The notes beneath the pieces were generated by a model. The model was not told where the DNA came from, made no database searches, and saw nothing but the letters and a program-made list of their open reading frames with translations. Below are positions 13,623 to 27,400 of a stretch of 64,000 bases of DNA, one piece after another (the stretch's first letter is position 1; every line of letters begins with the position of its first letter). The stretch is from Acanthopleura granulata (lineage: Eukaryota; Mollusca; Polyplacophora; Chitonida; Chitonidae): assembly GCA_016165875.1 (NCBI GenBank), contig JABBOT010000013.1, positions 13,303,435-13,367,434 of the forward strand. Reading direction: 5' to 3'. A program made the translations under genes and the position numbers.

Positions 13623-15906
13623 ATCGATTAATTTAGTAATTACAGTCAAGAGCAATAGGCCTGGAGCACTGTGGCGGAGTCAAGCTCTTCGCCCTGCCAC
13701 TTCAGGTAGTATGCAGATAACACCTTGACAGGGAGCATGAAATTTATGTACTAGGTTCTCGTTTCACGCATCATCGAAAAGGCAATTTCGTGCTGATTCC
13801 CAATACAGTCTTCATTATTTTTGGCTCCCCCCCCCCCCACCCAATAAATAAAACGGAAAGAAAAAATATGAGACAGTTCCGTGGATTTACGGGCCATATT
13901 GAACAGAGTGAACTCACTTTAGCTGCTAATATTCTCTGCTGGCTGTATGTCTTCTTTCTACTTAAATATAGAGCCACATGTACATCTGTGCCTGTATTTA
14001 ATGTGAAAATATAACTGTTAGAGCATGTTTAGCAGCATCAGTCTGTTGAATATGGCACAGAAAGCCATCCATAGCGCGTCAGTATTTATTTCCACTTTAA
14101 TTACTCTATAAAAGCTCCCCCCTCCAAATAAAAAAATAAAAAAATAATAATGAATTTAAACCATATTTGGAATCAGGACGACATACCTTTTCAGACAATG
14201 TGTATTTTGTTTAAATGTGGTTTGTTCTTTCAAGTTTTGTCTTTTGACTTTTCTGTGAAACATTGCTCTCGAGTTGACAGAAATTCTGAATTTTAGTTTT
14301 AACAACAGCGAAACATAGTCAAGTGGATTTGTTTTGGCCGAAGCGAAGAATTTGCGCCCGTACGCACTGGAAAAAGCAAAAACTTTCAAATTGCATGTAC
14401 GTGTAGGTAAAAAAAATACTCATATGCATGAATAACCACGTGTTTTGAGGGTATCCGACGCATCACCCAGTCATGCGCACTCAGGCACTACTCGTAACAG
14501 CTATGTGGCTTAAAAGCGGGTCGCCATTGCGGGGGGGGGGGGCTTTTTTACACCTTGCATTTCCTCTTTTTGAGCGAATATTTTTACGCACATCCTCTGT
14601 TTTTGTGTGTCATGTTGCTCGTCCACCCGTAGCTCCAATGGAGAATGAAAAAACGAATGAATGACTATGACTTCACACCCCATCGGAAATGCTGCATCCA
14701 TATCGTGGCGAACTGAAATGGGGAACTTTGCTCGCCGAAATCAAGTCCGACCAGTTAAGCGGTGTGCTCACTTCTGCCATTCATCACTGTTTCTGTGTAG
14801 CTTTTGTTCGTAAGCAGAGGAGTACATTTTCCAAGCATTGTAGCGTTACAGCCTGATGTAAATGATGCCTTTTTACACAGCCTGGAACTCGCATGAGTAC
14901 TGTGTATGCCGGAAATGCTCAGCGATCATACCATTTGTAGAACCAGGTCCTCGCGGCCGGCGTGTGCTGATGGAGCTTTCGATGCGGACAAGATTTGTGC
15001 CTTTCCTCATGGTTAGAAATATTTCACTTTTCACGCAAGAACTAAATTTCATGGGTGGAGGAAATCGAATCGAGTAAACCACCAGGTTATCTGACGTAAA
15101 CTTTCCCCACAGGTGTATGATGGAAATTTCCACTCGCAGCGCGGGCTAAACATACACATTACATTAACGGAAAGTAATTAATCCCCAAGGAACTTCATGC
15201 AAGATCAATTGAACTACAATTCGAGCATTGTTCATTGCCACCAACACGCCAGTCAGTGGAGGCGAGGAAAACTTTGGTGGATTCAATGCTCAAAGGTGGG
15301 ATTGAATCATGACATCCTGCGCCCAAATCCAATGAATTTGTAAGTTTTTCATCTCGTCTGTCAGTAATGCCCCTCCACAATATCCCAAGGCCACAAGGGT
15401 GATATAGTTCATGTAATGCGAAATCCCGCCTCTCAACGTGAATTTACTTCAAAATGTTAGACTGACATGTGAACACGAGTCTATGACAACCCGTAAATCT
15501 CGTTCTAATGCGTGATTTCGGCTTACATGAATTTCATGCCAACAAGAAACCTTGGGTAAACCCGAAGGAAACCACACTGACGCTTCCAGGAATACATTTC
15601 GTATTTTGCGGGTAGTGTGTTCAGGCTCCAACACGCTCTTTAATAATCTAACAGTACCTTCGTCGAGAGAGTTGCCTCCCTTGTACCACAAAACCGGAGA
15701 TTGTGGACTGCAACCCTTCCAATCATCAAACTTGGGTGGATCTCGGGTACAGGGTTTCTCACACGACATGTTACAGTACCTACAGGTTACAGTGCCATAA
15801 CATGTACCACTCGATGCTACCGCTTTTAACACAGTCATCCCAACTTTACTCCCTACAACAGTAATTTCTAAAATCAAGTGTGTACACAAACTAACAAAAT
15901 GGAACA

Positions 15907-15945
15907 TCCACAGCTTTTGTGTACTAGAGGTACACAAACTGTGGA
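15907..15945. repeat. Short near-perfect hairpin
   Basis: TCCACAGCTTTTGTGTAC, loop TAGAG, then GTACACAAACTGTGGA. The arms pair apart from a two-base bulge. Confidence 0.8.
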
Positions 15946-16179
15946 TTTACGAAAGAAACAGGTGTACTGTTCGACCTTGCGTACCCCATGACTTTAGTAC
16001 ACAACTATACTTCATTACACCTAAGTTGAGGATGTTCAGTTTTGTCTGTTACTATGTTTCTCGGAGTTCACAATTTTATATTTATGTTTACGAAACAGTG
16101 TGATACTCCAGTCCAAAGGTTCATAACTTGGCCCAAGTTCTAAAATTTCCAATGGAGTGAAAGTTAATGCTTGGGTATT

Positions 16180-16225
16180 TAACGTTGTACTCTTTCAGTC
16201 ATATGACGACAAAATGGAGTATGAA
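16180..16225 (-). mobile_element. SINE family 2 tail fragment
   Basis: TATTTAACGTTGTACTCTTT then CAGTCATATGACGACAAAAT matches the 3' end region of the copy at 56262 (AAATTTAACGTCGCACTGTT, TCAGTCATATGACGATGATG). Confidence 0.6.
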
Positions 16226-16709
16226 CAACCCTGTGATTCACTGCCGGCGCAAGTTGAGGTTCAATACCTAAGGCAAGAATAAAGTCAATTCAGTGCCTAG
16301 ATCCTATTTAGGCTGTTCAACCCTGTCACACATATCTAGTGAACTTTTAAACCTTACTCGATCAGAGACTGCAGTTTCCTGGGAGGGCCCTTCAAACCTT
16401 GCCCATTTCCCATTATGCACTCCACAAAAGCGATCGAATTTTGTAAGCGAAAGAAAAATACTCAGAATTAACATTACAGCACGAATATATTGGCCAATAG
16501 AAAGTTTATGAAATGCATTTTGTTTCATGATTATCTCACTGTCCACTAACTATCAGATACTTATCAAGTCAATGTGTGTATTTTCGAGTAGAGTTATGGT
16601 GAATCACTATGGCGCAGAGTTAATGCACTGCATGCTTTGGGCTCCACACACGACACATTCCACATTAGCAGACGAGGGCAAGCCCAAACAATGAATTGAG
16701 GAAAGAAAC

Positions 16710-18374
16710 TTTATTTTTTCTCTGTGTGAAAGTAATCAAAGGGCATAATAAGTTACTGCACTTCACTGGATGTCTAAAAACGATTTTTATCAGCAAGCTC
16801 TAGACCACTGCTGTAGCTGAGGAGCCATTGCAGCAGGCCTTACGAGGCAGGCATTTGAGCAGCGGAATCCTGATCAACACCGACGGCTCTCTGCTACAGA
16901 TTTCATCCACCATCACTGCTTGGCAAATTGAGTGACAACAAGTACACATCTCTCAGGTTTCACCAAGCAGCAAACAGGCTTGCCATATTTGGAGTAAAAT
17001 CATAATAGATGTAGTTTATAGTGGTTGTATACATGAAAAACGAAAAAACACACTGCCAAAAAGCACGGAACAACGGGTCTTGGTGCCACTGACGAAGATT
17101 ATACAAAAAGCCACAATTGTTATTATTCTCATTAATATCTATCCATCATAAACTGTTGCCACGTCCACCATGCAGCAATAAGAGCTACTGCTACGCCATC
17201 TGACTAATGAAACATCTAAGATTTAGTTGTTTTTTTTTTTTAAGAACTACCTGGTACACAGTAAATGAACAAAGCCACAGCGGGGGAAATCCGGGCATAT
17301 ATTCAAACACGACAGGCAAACAGACAAACATACGGATGACCAATGGGAGTGATTTTCATACCATGTCTACAATTCATTTAGTATGGATATTACGACAAAT
17401 AAAGAAATGTATAGCCCACAGACCCAACCTTCCACTAATTTACCAGGTTCTTTATTGTATGTAGTGTTTTCCTTTAATTTCCACAATATGCAATCAGAAG
17501 GGAGTAGATAAACAGGTCACTTGCTTTCTGCTCAGACAAGTACTTTTTTTCTTTTTCACAAGGCAAACAGATAACAGACGTGGTACTAAAATCCGATTGT
17601 TGACCGTCACTAGACTAAGCTACTACAAAACAGATGATGGCCTATAAATGTACATATATTTATATATTCAGAGCCCAAGCACATACCTTACTATTAAGAT
17701 GCTGATACAAAAAGGAAACTTATAACATGTAACATAGAATAAGCACTGGACAATGTTAGGACATGTTCACAAAAAAGTTCTTTCTTCAGCCATTTGATAT
17801 ACGAGTCTACCACATGAGTGATAAATGAAAAAAAAAAAAAAAATAAAATAAAAAAAAAAAGCGCACTATGTCCATTCCTTATTGTCAGTTACATTATTTT
17901 TTTTGTTTGTTTTTTTTTTAAACAGCAATGAATCTAAAAACAGGTATCTGATGTTTGCCACGCCCATACGTCTCTGTCCCACCTGGGTTCCGTCTTGATG
18001 CGAGTCACAAATTCGTTCACATTTAAACATTCTGCTCTTCCAGCGTCTCCGAGCAGACTTCTAAAACTTTTTACAAAGCCATCAGCCCAGCAGGCGGAGA
18101 AAAATTCAAAAGTCAGCACGAAAGAGGTTAACATCTGTCCACCCAGAGTCCAGGAGGAAAGCAACTGATGAGAATGATGACGTACGTTGGACAAGTCGGA
18201 GGCTTCTCACCTTACACTTAAGTAGTTCCCCTCCCAGAGTTCAATTCTGTTACGGTGTGTGTGTTTTACCGAGATGTTGGTTAGTGTACGTAGTAAATAT
18301 GATGACCAGATGACAAGCTGGCTGTTTTTGTTTTTATCTGGGTGTTGGTTACTGCTCAAACACGCTTTCTCTCC
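16710..18374 (-). other. 14-3-3 probable 3'UTR with candidate poly(A) signals
   Basis: No coding sequence follows the stop codon. On the minus strand AATAAA occurs at 17456-17451 and again at 16715-16710, so the 3'UTR could be about 0.9 or 1.7 kb. A-rich and T-rich runs lie at 17827-17861 and 17896-17922. Which signal is used cannot be told from sequence. Confidence 0.4.
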
Positions 18375-18434
18375 TCAGTTGTTGTCGGCTTGCTGTTCCG
18401 CTTCATCGTCACCCGGATTATCCGAGGTCCAGAG
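18375..18434 (-). CDS. YWHAZ: 14-3-3 terminal coding exon 5 (residues 240-258, stop)
   Basis: 60 nt ending in TGA. Encodes [19 protein letters not shown], which completes the second signature and gives the usual acidic, disordered C-terminal tail. Acceptor is TTTTCTCAG. Confidence 0.95.
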   Translation of the reverse strand, partial: LWTSDNPGDDEAEQQADNN

Positions 18435-21400
18435 CTGAGAAAAGAAACACACAATACCTTGTCATATTTATTACTCTGACTGGTGTCTGAAAACAAGTTT
18501 AAGAATTTGTTGCTTGTTGGAAGGGGGCTATTTTCATGATTTATTATTTGACTGACTTTCCTTTTATTTCCACAATATGCTGTCACTTAATACCAACTTC
18601 AAGAATTTTTCACTTATACGATGGCAGTTTTATTAGTGGAGGAAACACAATCGCCCGGTGAACACCACCGACCTTGGCAAGCAACGGCGTTCATTGAGTG
18701 TTAACCTAAGTCACTCCCACATGAACGTCATCGACTGCTTATAACCACCAAGAGTGGAAAGCACTGAACGTGGGGTAATCCACAAATTCACAGTCCTAGG
18801 CCAAGTTTGAACCCACACCTGGCATATCCTGGCAACCGAAAGGCCCAGATAAAATTCACCAGTGCTAAAAATCTGATAAACATTTGATGCAAGAAGCTAT
18901 GGAAAGCCTTCTGCAGTACCACCTTAGCTTTAACATGTGAAGGTACACGCATAAGATTTTCTGAGTGACGTCGTGATCGTACAAGCAGTTCACTGGGTCA
19001 TTCAGCACTTTTACCTAACCTTCAAATAAGGAAAGAAGCCAGAAGAATAATTTTATTAGCAACTTGATTCAACTACTGGGGTCACTTACCGTGAGGTTGT
19101 CTCTAAGGAGCTGCATGATCAGCGTGCTATCTTTGTATGAATCATCACTTAATTGGTCTAGTTCTGCAATTGCGTCGTCAAATGCCTGTGAAGAACAGAC
19201 AACAGCATTACACACTGAACATTGGTACACATTTCATCTACGATTAAGCACGACAAAGGCTTACTTTTTCATCTTTAATACGTTTTCACAGATATTACAA
19301 TCTGTACTCCCTTCATTTCAAGATAAATCCTTGAAACTATTAATACATCAGTTAAGAACAATGCTAAACAGCTAAACCCGGGGTTTCTAAAAGAGCACAA
19401 TTATTACTGGCACAAGAAACAATCAACTTGCCCCAGCTTACAGCCTTGAGACTACACAGATTTGTTCACACGGCATGGTTGCAGAGACTAGCATTTAATT
19501 AGGTAAACAACACTTTCCAACTGCAACAGTCAGAAAATCCATTAGCAGTTAGGGCCTAGTACCTTCTGACATTCTTCACATAGTTAACAGAATATAAATC
19601 CAGAATACAGAATTATTCATTCAAGATTTTGTTAATCAAACAGAATATTGTTGACTGTATGATGAGCATATGCATTCCATGTTTTCATGGTTAAGGTGGC
19701 AAGAAAACATTTTCATTCTGTAACAAAGTTTCTGACCATGACCATACATGATTTTTCACCATTTGCTTCTGTGCTTGGAAATGTTGAATTTCAATGGTAT
19801 TTAAGACTCTGCCTCAAGATATCAAAGAGAAGCAACTCTTAAAATTACAGCAGATAAAGTGAAAGACAGCACATTTTTGAAGTTTGTAAAAAAAAGGTTG
19901 GACAGTATTATGTTTATTCCGGTGAAGTAGTTTTCCTAAGAGATACTAGGACAGTGGAAACTGACACTTAACCGTGCTTCGTCGACTAACATGAACCACA
20001 GCCATTATGTGTGAGCTGTGACCTATTTGTTCCACGTGCGGAACACTTGACACCTGAGACTGTAATAAGCCACTAAGGTTGTGGTTGAAACTTAAGTATA
20101 CATGTATTTATTTATTTTATTGGTGTTTTATGCCGCCCTCAAGAATATTTTCACTTTTACGACGGCGGCTAGCATTATGGTTTGAGGAAACCAGGCAGAG
20201 CCTGGGGGAAACCCACAACCATCTGCAGGTTACTGGCAGACCTTCCCACGTATGACCGGAGAGGAAGCCAGCACGAGCTGGCCTTGAACTCACAGCGACC
20301 GCATTGATGGGAGGCTTTGGGCCACTGCGCTGCACTAGCGTGCTAACCGACTGAGCCATGGAAGCCCAAGTATATATGTAAATTTATACCATGAAATGAT
20401 CAAGCAACTTATTCTTGCTATAACACAATGGTCTAGAAATACTTAGCCGTGTTGTTCACACATGTACTTGTTAGAATTAAAATATGTAACATTAAAACAG
20501 TGTCCTGTCCCAATGTTAATACATATTGAAGTGACAGTTAACTCGGAAGGTTTATTTCACAGCTTATAAACAGCTGATATCTCTGATAAGCTTAAAAGTA
20601 TGGGCGCCTTCATGATTCCTGGTTGGCAGCAAAATACTCCAAACTTTAAAAGAGGATACTTCAGCAACGAATTCAAATAAATTCAAACAGGTTTATGCAT
20701 TCAAACGAGAATTTTATAATCTTTTTAATGAACAGAGCCTCAGTCATGAACTGTCTTTTACTTTAAACATTTCTTACGCTGTTGCACAATTTCTTATCAC
20801 CTTCTATTGTTAACCATTGTATGTAACAACATTTCTAAACATAGGATGTTGTGACGCTAGCAGTTGAGATGGCTGGTTGCAGGCAGTCTAAATGTGTGAA
20901 ACCCCGATTTAAAGAATTACAAATTCAAGATAATACACACAGTCAAGATGTCTCATATTTTGCTTTGGTCACACCTAATATCTCTCATGTGCCTGCTGTT
21001 ATCACTACTACAATTCAAGTACTCACTGACATTCTAAATGCATACAAATGGAATCCAGATAGCAGTATTATTTTATCTTGTCTCAACTTTGCGTGCAGTA
21101 CACCTACACTGCTTTCCCCATTATTACTGTGTGGCCTACCGGTCTAGTCAGGAACATCCCCTTGGTGTCCTAAAGCTTGTCATACAGTCCTCTTGTCCTC
21201 AGCAGAAGAGTATCTAATCATCTATACACTCACTGTAACTCTAATCATCTATACACTCACTGTAACACATCTACAAATACCCTGAGAACTTCTACCTACC
21301 TGTTTTGCTAGATGACAAGCTTTGTCAGGTGAATTGAGAATTTCATAATAGAATACAGAGAAGTTAAGAGCCAGGCCCAGCCGTATCGGATGTGTGGGAG

Positions 21401-24400
21401 CCATTTCCACTTTGGCGATATTATAAGCATCCTCATATGCTTGTTGTGAACTTTCAACAACCTCTGCAAACAGAAAATGTGAATGTCACAAGAGCACACT
21501 GCCAAAACCCCACACTCATGGCCATTTCTTCCAAGAAGACTTCCAGGGATCACTGGAAGCATGCTGTTTGTGAGTCTGCAAAATAACGTTTTTTTCATCA
21601 ACCTGAAAATTTACACATACATACATACATACATACATACACGCTGTTTGTACATGTGTAGCTTTTTGCTTTAGGATTCATTTTCATGTTACATAATGCA
21701 TTTATTGTTCAGGGTCCAGAATCAAAAAGTTGTAAGCACACATGTATAACGCCTATGATGTAAAGTCTACAGTGCTGGTTGTCATGGTAATTAAGTGTAT
21801 GTCACATCACAAATGTTTTATGAATCCATCCCTTGGGACACAAAATGACTGCCAACAGTTTACTCTGCATTCATGTATAACTACATTAGATCATCTCAAT
21901 GTAACATTCTAACACTTTTTTGTATTGCTCTGTAGAAATCTATCAATAGCAAAGCAGTGACTGTATCAGTACTACATATGGCAGCATCCAAATGTCACAT
22001 TGCACAGAGTGGAAAATCTTGTTGCACGTTAATGCAACTGCAGGAAACTTTGTAGCCGCTGCACAGCTTGAAACCAAAATTAAATGGAAAAACAAATGAT
22101 GGTTTTTCATTGAATGAGTTACTTGGCAGACATTCTTATATACAATCTCATAGGACAATTTCAGGTCAAGAGAGCCTATTTGTGTCTTACATAAAATTAC
22201 TGTGAACTTGATTGATTCGCTAAATTATTACCAGTAAGTGCGGCTAGTAAACGAAGTCAGGTGAGAAGCAACAGCTCTTAACCATTAATCTGCTAAACAC
22301 AGAACAGTGAATGTCTCCACGATTCACCTGAAAGCAGCTATGTCCACTTGCTCCCTCAAGAATCTGTACCCATACTGTTGACACTCTACTGCCACACCTA
22401 GCTGGTACATTCCTTCTCTATCATTTCTTATTATCCTCAATGACAATGTTTTGATACCGCACAGTTTCACACCCTGCCCCTTGTACAAAGATTTGTGCTG
22501 CTTAAAAGTGAATCGTGAAATTCACTCACTGCATCTAATCTACTGCTGAGATTTGAGTGACAACTTGTAAATAACAAATGTAAATTACAATTACAAATTA
22601 AATGTAAATTACAATTACAAATTAAACGTAAATAACAGCAGCAGTAGCAAAACTGGAAGCACGCATCACAGTAAAGTACTTCTAGGTGGGATAAGTGCAA
22701 ACACTGCCAAAAGGACGAACACCTCAGCAAATTACTCTACATGGTAAAGCCAAACAGTTGTATCAAGCACAAACCCGAAGGTACACGTAAAGTCATAAAT
22801 TAAGCTTAGAAGACAAGGTGTCTCATTTTGTTTCTCCTTTCCAAAAAATTTGGTTTCATTCACTCAAGTATTCAACTGCAGAGGCATTTGTTCAGGTCCC
22901 AATGGGGGGACTCACAAATGCTATGTAGCCACCATGGTAGCCAGTGGCTTGGATGATGGATACTTCTACGCAACTGTTACATAGCTTTTGTGAAATGCCC
23001 CCCTGTCTGAACTAGAATTTTTTGTACCAGGTGCACTGGCTTGTCAATAGAATATGGACCAAAATTTATTGTAATAAATATGAAAAGGGAAGACATTTAC
23101 CCTGTTTTTTTCCACCGCTTGTCACCTCTGCTAAATACCTGTAATAGTCACCCTTCATCTTCAAGTAGAACACCCTGCTTTCTACATTAGTAGCTTTTGG
23201 AATTAATAAGTCGGCGAGCAGTTTCTGTGGGGAAGAAAAACAAGACAATGCAGGCATTTTTACCATTTTTCTGGGCTCCGCTAGCCACCTCTGCTAAATA
23301 CCTGTGATAGTCCCCTTTCATCTTCAGGTAGAAGACTTTACTTTCTATAGAGGAGGCTTTTGGAAGTAAGTACTGGTCTAAAAGACACTGAGAAAAAGGG
23401 CAACAGAATTAGAACACATACATGTACACACGTAACAAAAGAGTATTGTATGATCGGCTCAGTACAATTTATCACAGTATTATCAGACACATGGAGTTTT
23501 ATGGTCAGAAAATTGAAACACAGACAAGAGCCAAAGGTACCAATGGAGAACATGGCATAATTCCAAGACCCTTCTGAGCCATTGCACTAATGTAGAAATG
23601 TATAACGAATGTTATTTGAGACATTTAAAATGAATACAAGTAATCTGAAAAGAATGTAACTGAACATATATCACATCATGATAATATGTAGAGTCAGGGG
23701 AGGTAAGTCTTTGGTCATGTAGGCAGAGGTCATGTAGGTACAAGACAGGGCACTGTTAATAGAGGAAGCAAGAGGGCAAGATTTTTGTATGGAGGATGGA
23801 ATTACAGGCCACTTCAGTGACTGTTTGTATCACACTAAAAATTTGTGAAGATGATCTCATCATGGTTAGTATGAGGGCCACACCACACGACACAAGATCT
23901 CCAACAAATGCTCAAATTTACAAGACAAAAACTAACTACACTTCACTGCTTTTCACTACACATTGCATGAAGGCAACCCCTAACATTGTAGTGTAAATGC
24001 TCTCATTATATGAAAAACACATTAATCATTTCCCTGGAATGACCGCATTAATGCCAATAGTTCACGGGCTTAACTTCGAGCAAAGAATTTGTAAGAACGT
24101 GATACATGTAGCAAAGTTCAGAATGTAGCCTAGGGGCATAACCAGACTTGGATCTACAGAAACCATGTCCGTAGTGTAATGTATCCATTATAGGCTTTCA
24201 CTCATCCGTACAATCACTAGTTTACACAACATATTAACACACCAACAGTATCATAGGTTAAATTCTTAGCTACATATTCATATCCCTATTGAAAAACCCA
24301 GAAACACCAATACTAGGACTAAGGGGGGGGGGGGGCAATCTACAGGATGGGAAGGTCAGATCATTGGGGTTGCACTGTCATAGTGTAATGAGTCAAACTG

Positions 24401-27400
24401 GTTCAACCTCCTGGTCTGTGTTCAGCAACAGGCCATATGTCTACACTCGGAGAGCCAACAAGGCAGCCACCCACCCCAAAATGTTGCCAAGTCTATCAGT
24501 ATCTGCACTGGCCCCAGGCCGTATATCAAGTATACTACAGTACACTGGCAGCCCGTTCTGCAAGCAAGAAAGCAGGCAGGCAGGCCAGCCCTTTCTCCAG
24601 TAGGGCCAGTGTGAGCTACAGCTATAAATAGGCAAGCTATGAGTCACAAGGAGAGCAGTAACCCAACCCCATACCAGCCGGCTTTATTCACAACTTATTT
24701 CATACTATCAGTCTCGGCTAGGCTGTGCAGTGCATACAGGAAGAGTGTACACTACACCATGTGAGCTTGTCACGGGTTCATTTGTATGCATTCCATATCC
24801 CAGACATCTCACACAATACTGCTGTTCACACCCTACCTGCAGTTTTAAAACCCTCAAATTCTGCTGCCATTCTTCCAACAATTCCTAAAGTAGTTAACCA
24901 GATGCAGCTGACAATCAATACGATTGAACACTAACTGCAAATTCTAGACGTACTAGTACATGCGTTGGTACAGGAATTCGTAAGGATACCACATTCTTGA
25001 TGGCATTAAGTGTTTTTATACTTGTACTATTGCCTTTATCAGAGAATGCACCTTAGACCTGGTGTCTAAACAAAGGTAAAATGCCTGAGAATTTTCCTAC
25101 ATTCTGAGTTTCCAGTCTTTGTGCAGGTCCTTTTCACATACTACTTGTACTTGCCCATATCACCTATATATGTTGTGATACAAGTAGATGACCAGTTATA
25201 ACGACTTGGGTGTGCCAAAGGAAAGCCACATGTAAAAAATTATACTATCATCTTTATAGAGCAATAGTCCATACTTGGCACACAGAAATGAAACAATTCA
25301 ACTATTACAATGCATGGTAACAACTTTAACAGGACCATAGGTGTTCAAGTTGTGCATCAAATTTAGAAACCTTGCCCAAGGTGGTATGCACATCCATGAC
25401 ACTGTACTGCACCAACACCTATAGCCACAGTCTTTAAACAAAATCAGAGCTGCAAATTTATTACAATGAGTCTTCAACTGTTCACACATGTTGACCTCAT
25501 TACAACAATACTGTGACCCATTTTACAGGTACATCTGTACAGAGCCAGAGGTGGTCATAGTAACTGAACTATGTGTGTCTTGACCTTTCCGCTACACTAT
25601 TAAGCCAGGTCCCTGTACCCATTGGGCTTGAATCAGAGACTGAGAAGTCTACATGAACTGGCTTTTATCTATGTACAGATAGAGCTTAAAAATCAGTATA
25701 GTCATAAATGCATATGGAAGTTCAACCTTCACTTATCAGGCGTTAAGACTGAAGCCCCTTGACAAAGCATGAATGAATCTGAACTCCTCACCAAAAAAAC
25801 AAAACTAACAGGATGTAAGGATGACATGTATATTATAAGATCCGTAATGCCGTAAATGTAGGGCTCACATCACAGGAAGTCTGATGTCCTAAAATAACAT
25901 AAACCAAATCGAAAATCTGATGCATTCTTCAATGTTTTGGACCACTGAACAACCATTGTGAACCAAATTTACAATTTCTTGAGCCTTAAGAAAGGCTAAA
26001 TATACTATACTTAGGTCCCTTAAGGGAGGTTAATAATAGCCTATAAGGCATTTAGGGCTGCTTTCAGATACAAGACACTTGATTGAACCAGACTAAACAA
26101 TGAGTTGTTTCTGCATTTCTGGATCAATATGACCACTCCAATGATGTGAATATACATTCAGCACAACATTTGCTCATCTATACTAATTACTCGCTTTCCT
26201 GTTAAGAAAAAATGAGTCAGAATATTCAAAGCTACTTAGAACTGCACACACTACACTTGTCATTAAAATGAACACTGAGTCATCTCTTTAATCTGGACCA
26301 GAAAGTACATAGCTCTGGATGTACTGCCATACCTACAATGATTCGCCTGAAAGACATGAACCCAGCTTAGGCTGTACACAACATGTAGAGCCTTCCCAAA
26401 TAATTTCCAGTCAAAAGAAAAAATATATTTCATTTCAAGCAAAATTCTTTAAGATGCTGACAATGCCATATTAGGAAGCTATGATCCTGACCTACACATG
26501 CATACAAAAGTCCTGTATAAACGCATGAAGGTGTTGAACACAGTGCAATTCATTCTGAAATATTACACTGAATTGCGTCTTATACATGTGTACAGGTCTT
26601 TTCACATTTTGCAGGACACAACATGGGCTTTTGAACCATTGAAATCTAAACATGTTAAACACATCCACATAAGTTGTCCCCGATGACAAGAATCTTGGGC
26701 TTTAACTTCAAACAGAAAGGTTTTCTGAGGTATGTTTGAACATCAATTTATCCTCATGAATCAATAGCCTTTCTTTTTTTTTTTTTTTAAAGACAGCAAG
26801 TGTCGTTCTCTACATTAAATCTATACAAGAAATGACATTGTATGGCACAGTGAAGCATTTGGCAAGTGATGTCTGTAATTTCTGATAGATAAAAAACATA
26901 AAAGAAACCAAAACCCACAGACTTTGGATGGCACGTCAGTACGTGTCCAGAGCGTACCTTGTTACTTGATATTAAATTTGCAACTGATGGCAGGTATTAT
27001 CAAGTAAACCCATTAACACCATCAAAGACACCTGACTTTTCGAAGTCCTCGGTAGTGTTTGCAACATGTACACAGCCTAGTATAACCCAGGTTAACCGTT
27101 TTTCCTGTCCACAGAGGCGTCCAGCATCAATTCAGGCCACTAGATCGTTATGCTCGAAGGAAAGATTCACGAGACATGCATTAGTCATCATCTGTGCCAC
27201 TCTAGCTGAGAGCATGGGCCTGATCGGGACGGCAGGTGTGAGGAAATAAATTAGAGCTAACCTTCAGGATTAGACTCACTAATTAAGGATAGTGTGTAAT
27301 TTAAGCTCTGCGTGCCATGTGCCTGAGTTTCACTGGCTTACATACAGTGTTCAAAAATGTATTGGCGACCAATTCACGAAGAAACCTGGAACAATGCATA

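Larger units (their letters stand above)
1..16709. other. Intergenic region left of 14-3-3
   Basis: No exon of a recognisable protein. Contains (TA)n microsatellites at 183-206 and 505-534, an A-run near 985-1002, an 18-nt G-run at 2221-2238, C/G runs near 13478, 13828 and 14531, SINEs at 3283 and 13458, the 56-bp array at 5579, a perfect hairpin at 12852 and a smaller one at 15907. ORFs up to 162 codons occur but show no family resemblance. Confidence 0.6.
18435..23100 (-). other. 14-3-3 introns 2-4 (introns between exons 2b, 3, 4 and 5)
   Basis: Intron 18435-19089 shows nothing. Intron 19186-21299 holds a full-length SINE at 20103-20367 and a short direct duplication at about 21220-21265 (unit CTCTAATCATCTATACACTC...). 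Intron 21464-23100 holds a (CATA)n microsatellite at about 21617-21640 and a two-copy TGTAAATTACAATTACAAAT repeat at about 22575-22630. Confidence 0.6.

Noticed and set aside
15449..15937. 162-codon minus-strand ORF, the longest in the window, with several cysteines
   Set aside because: No family resemblance, no obvious promoter or poly(A) signal, and it overlaps a hairpin. Could be re-examined if transcripts map here, but not supported from sequence.
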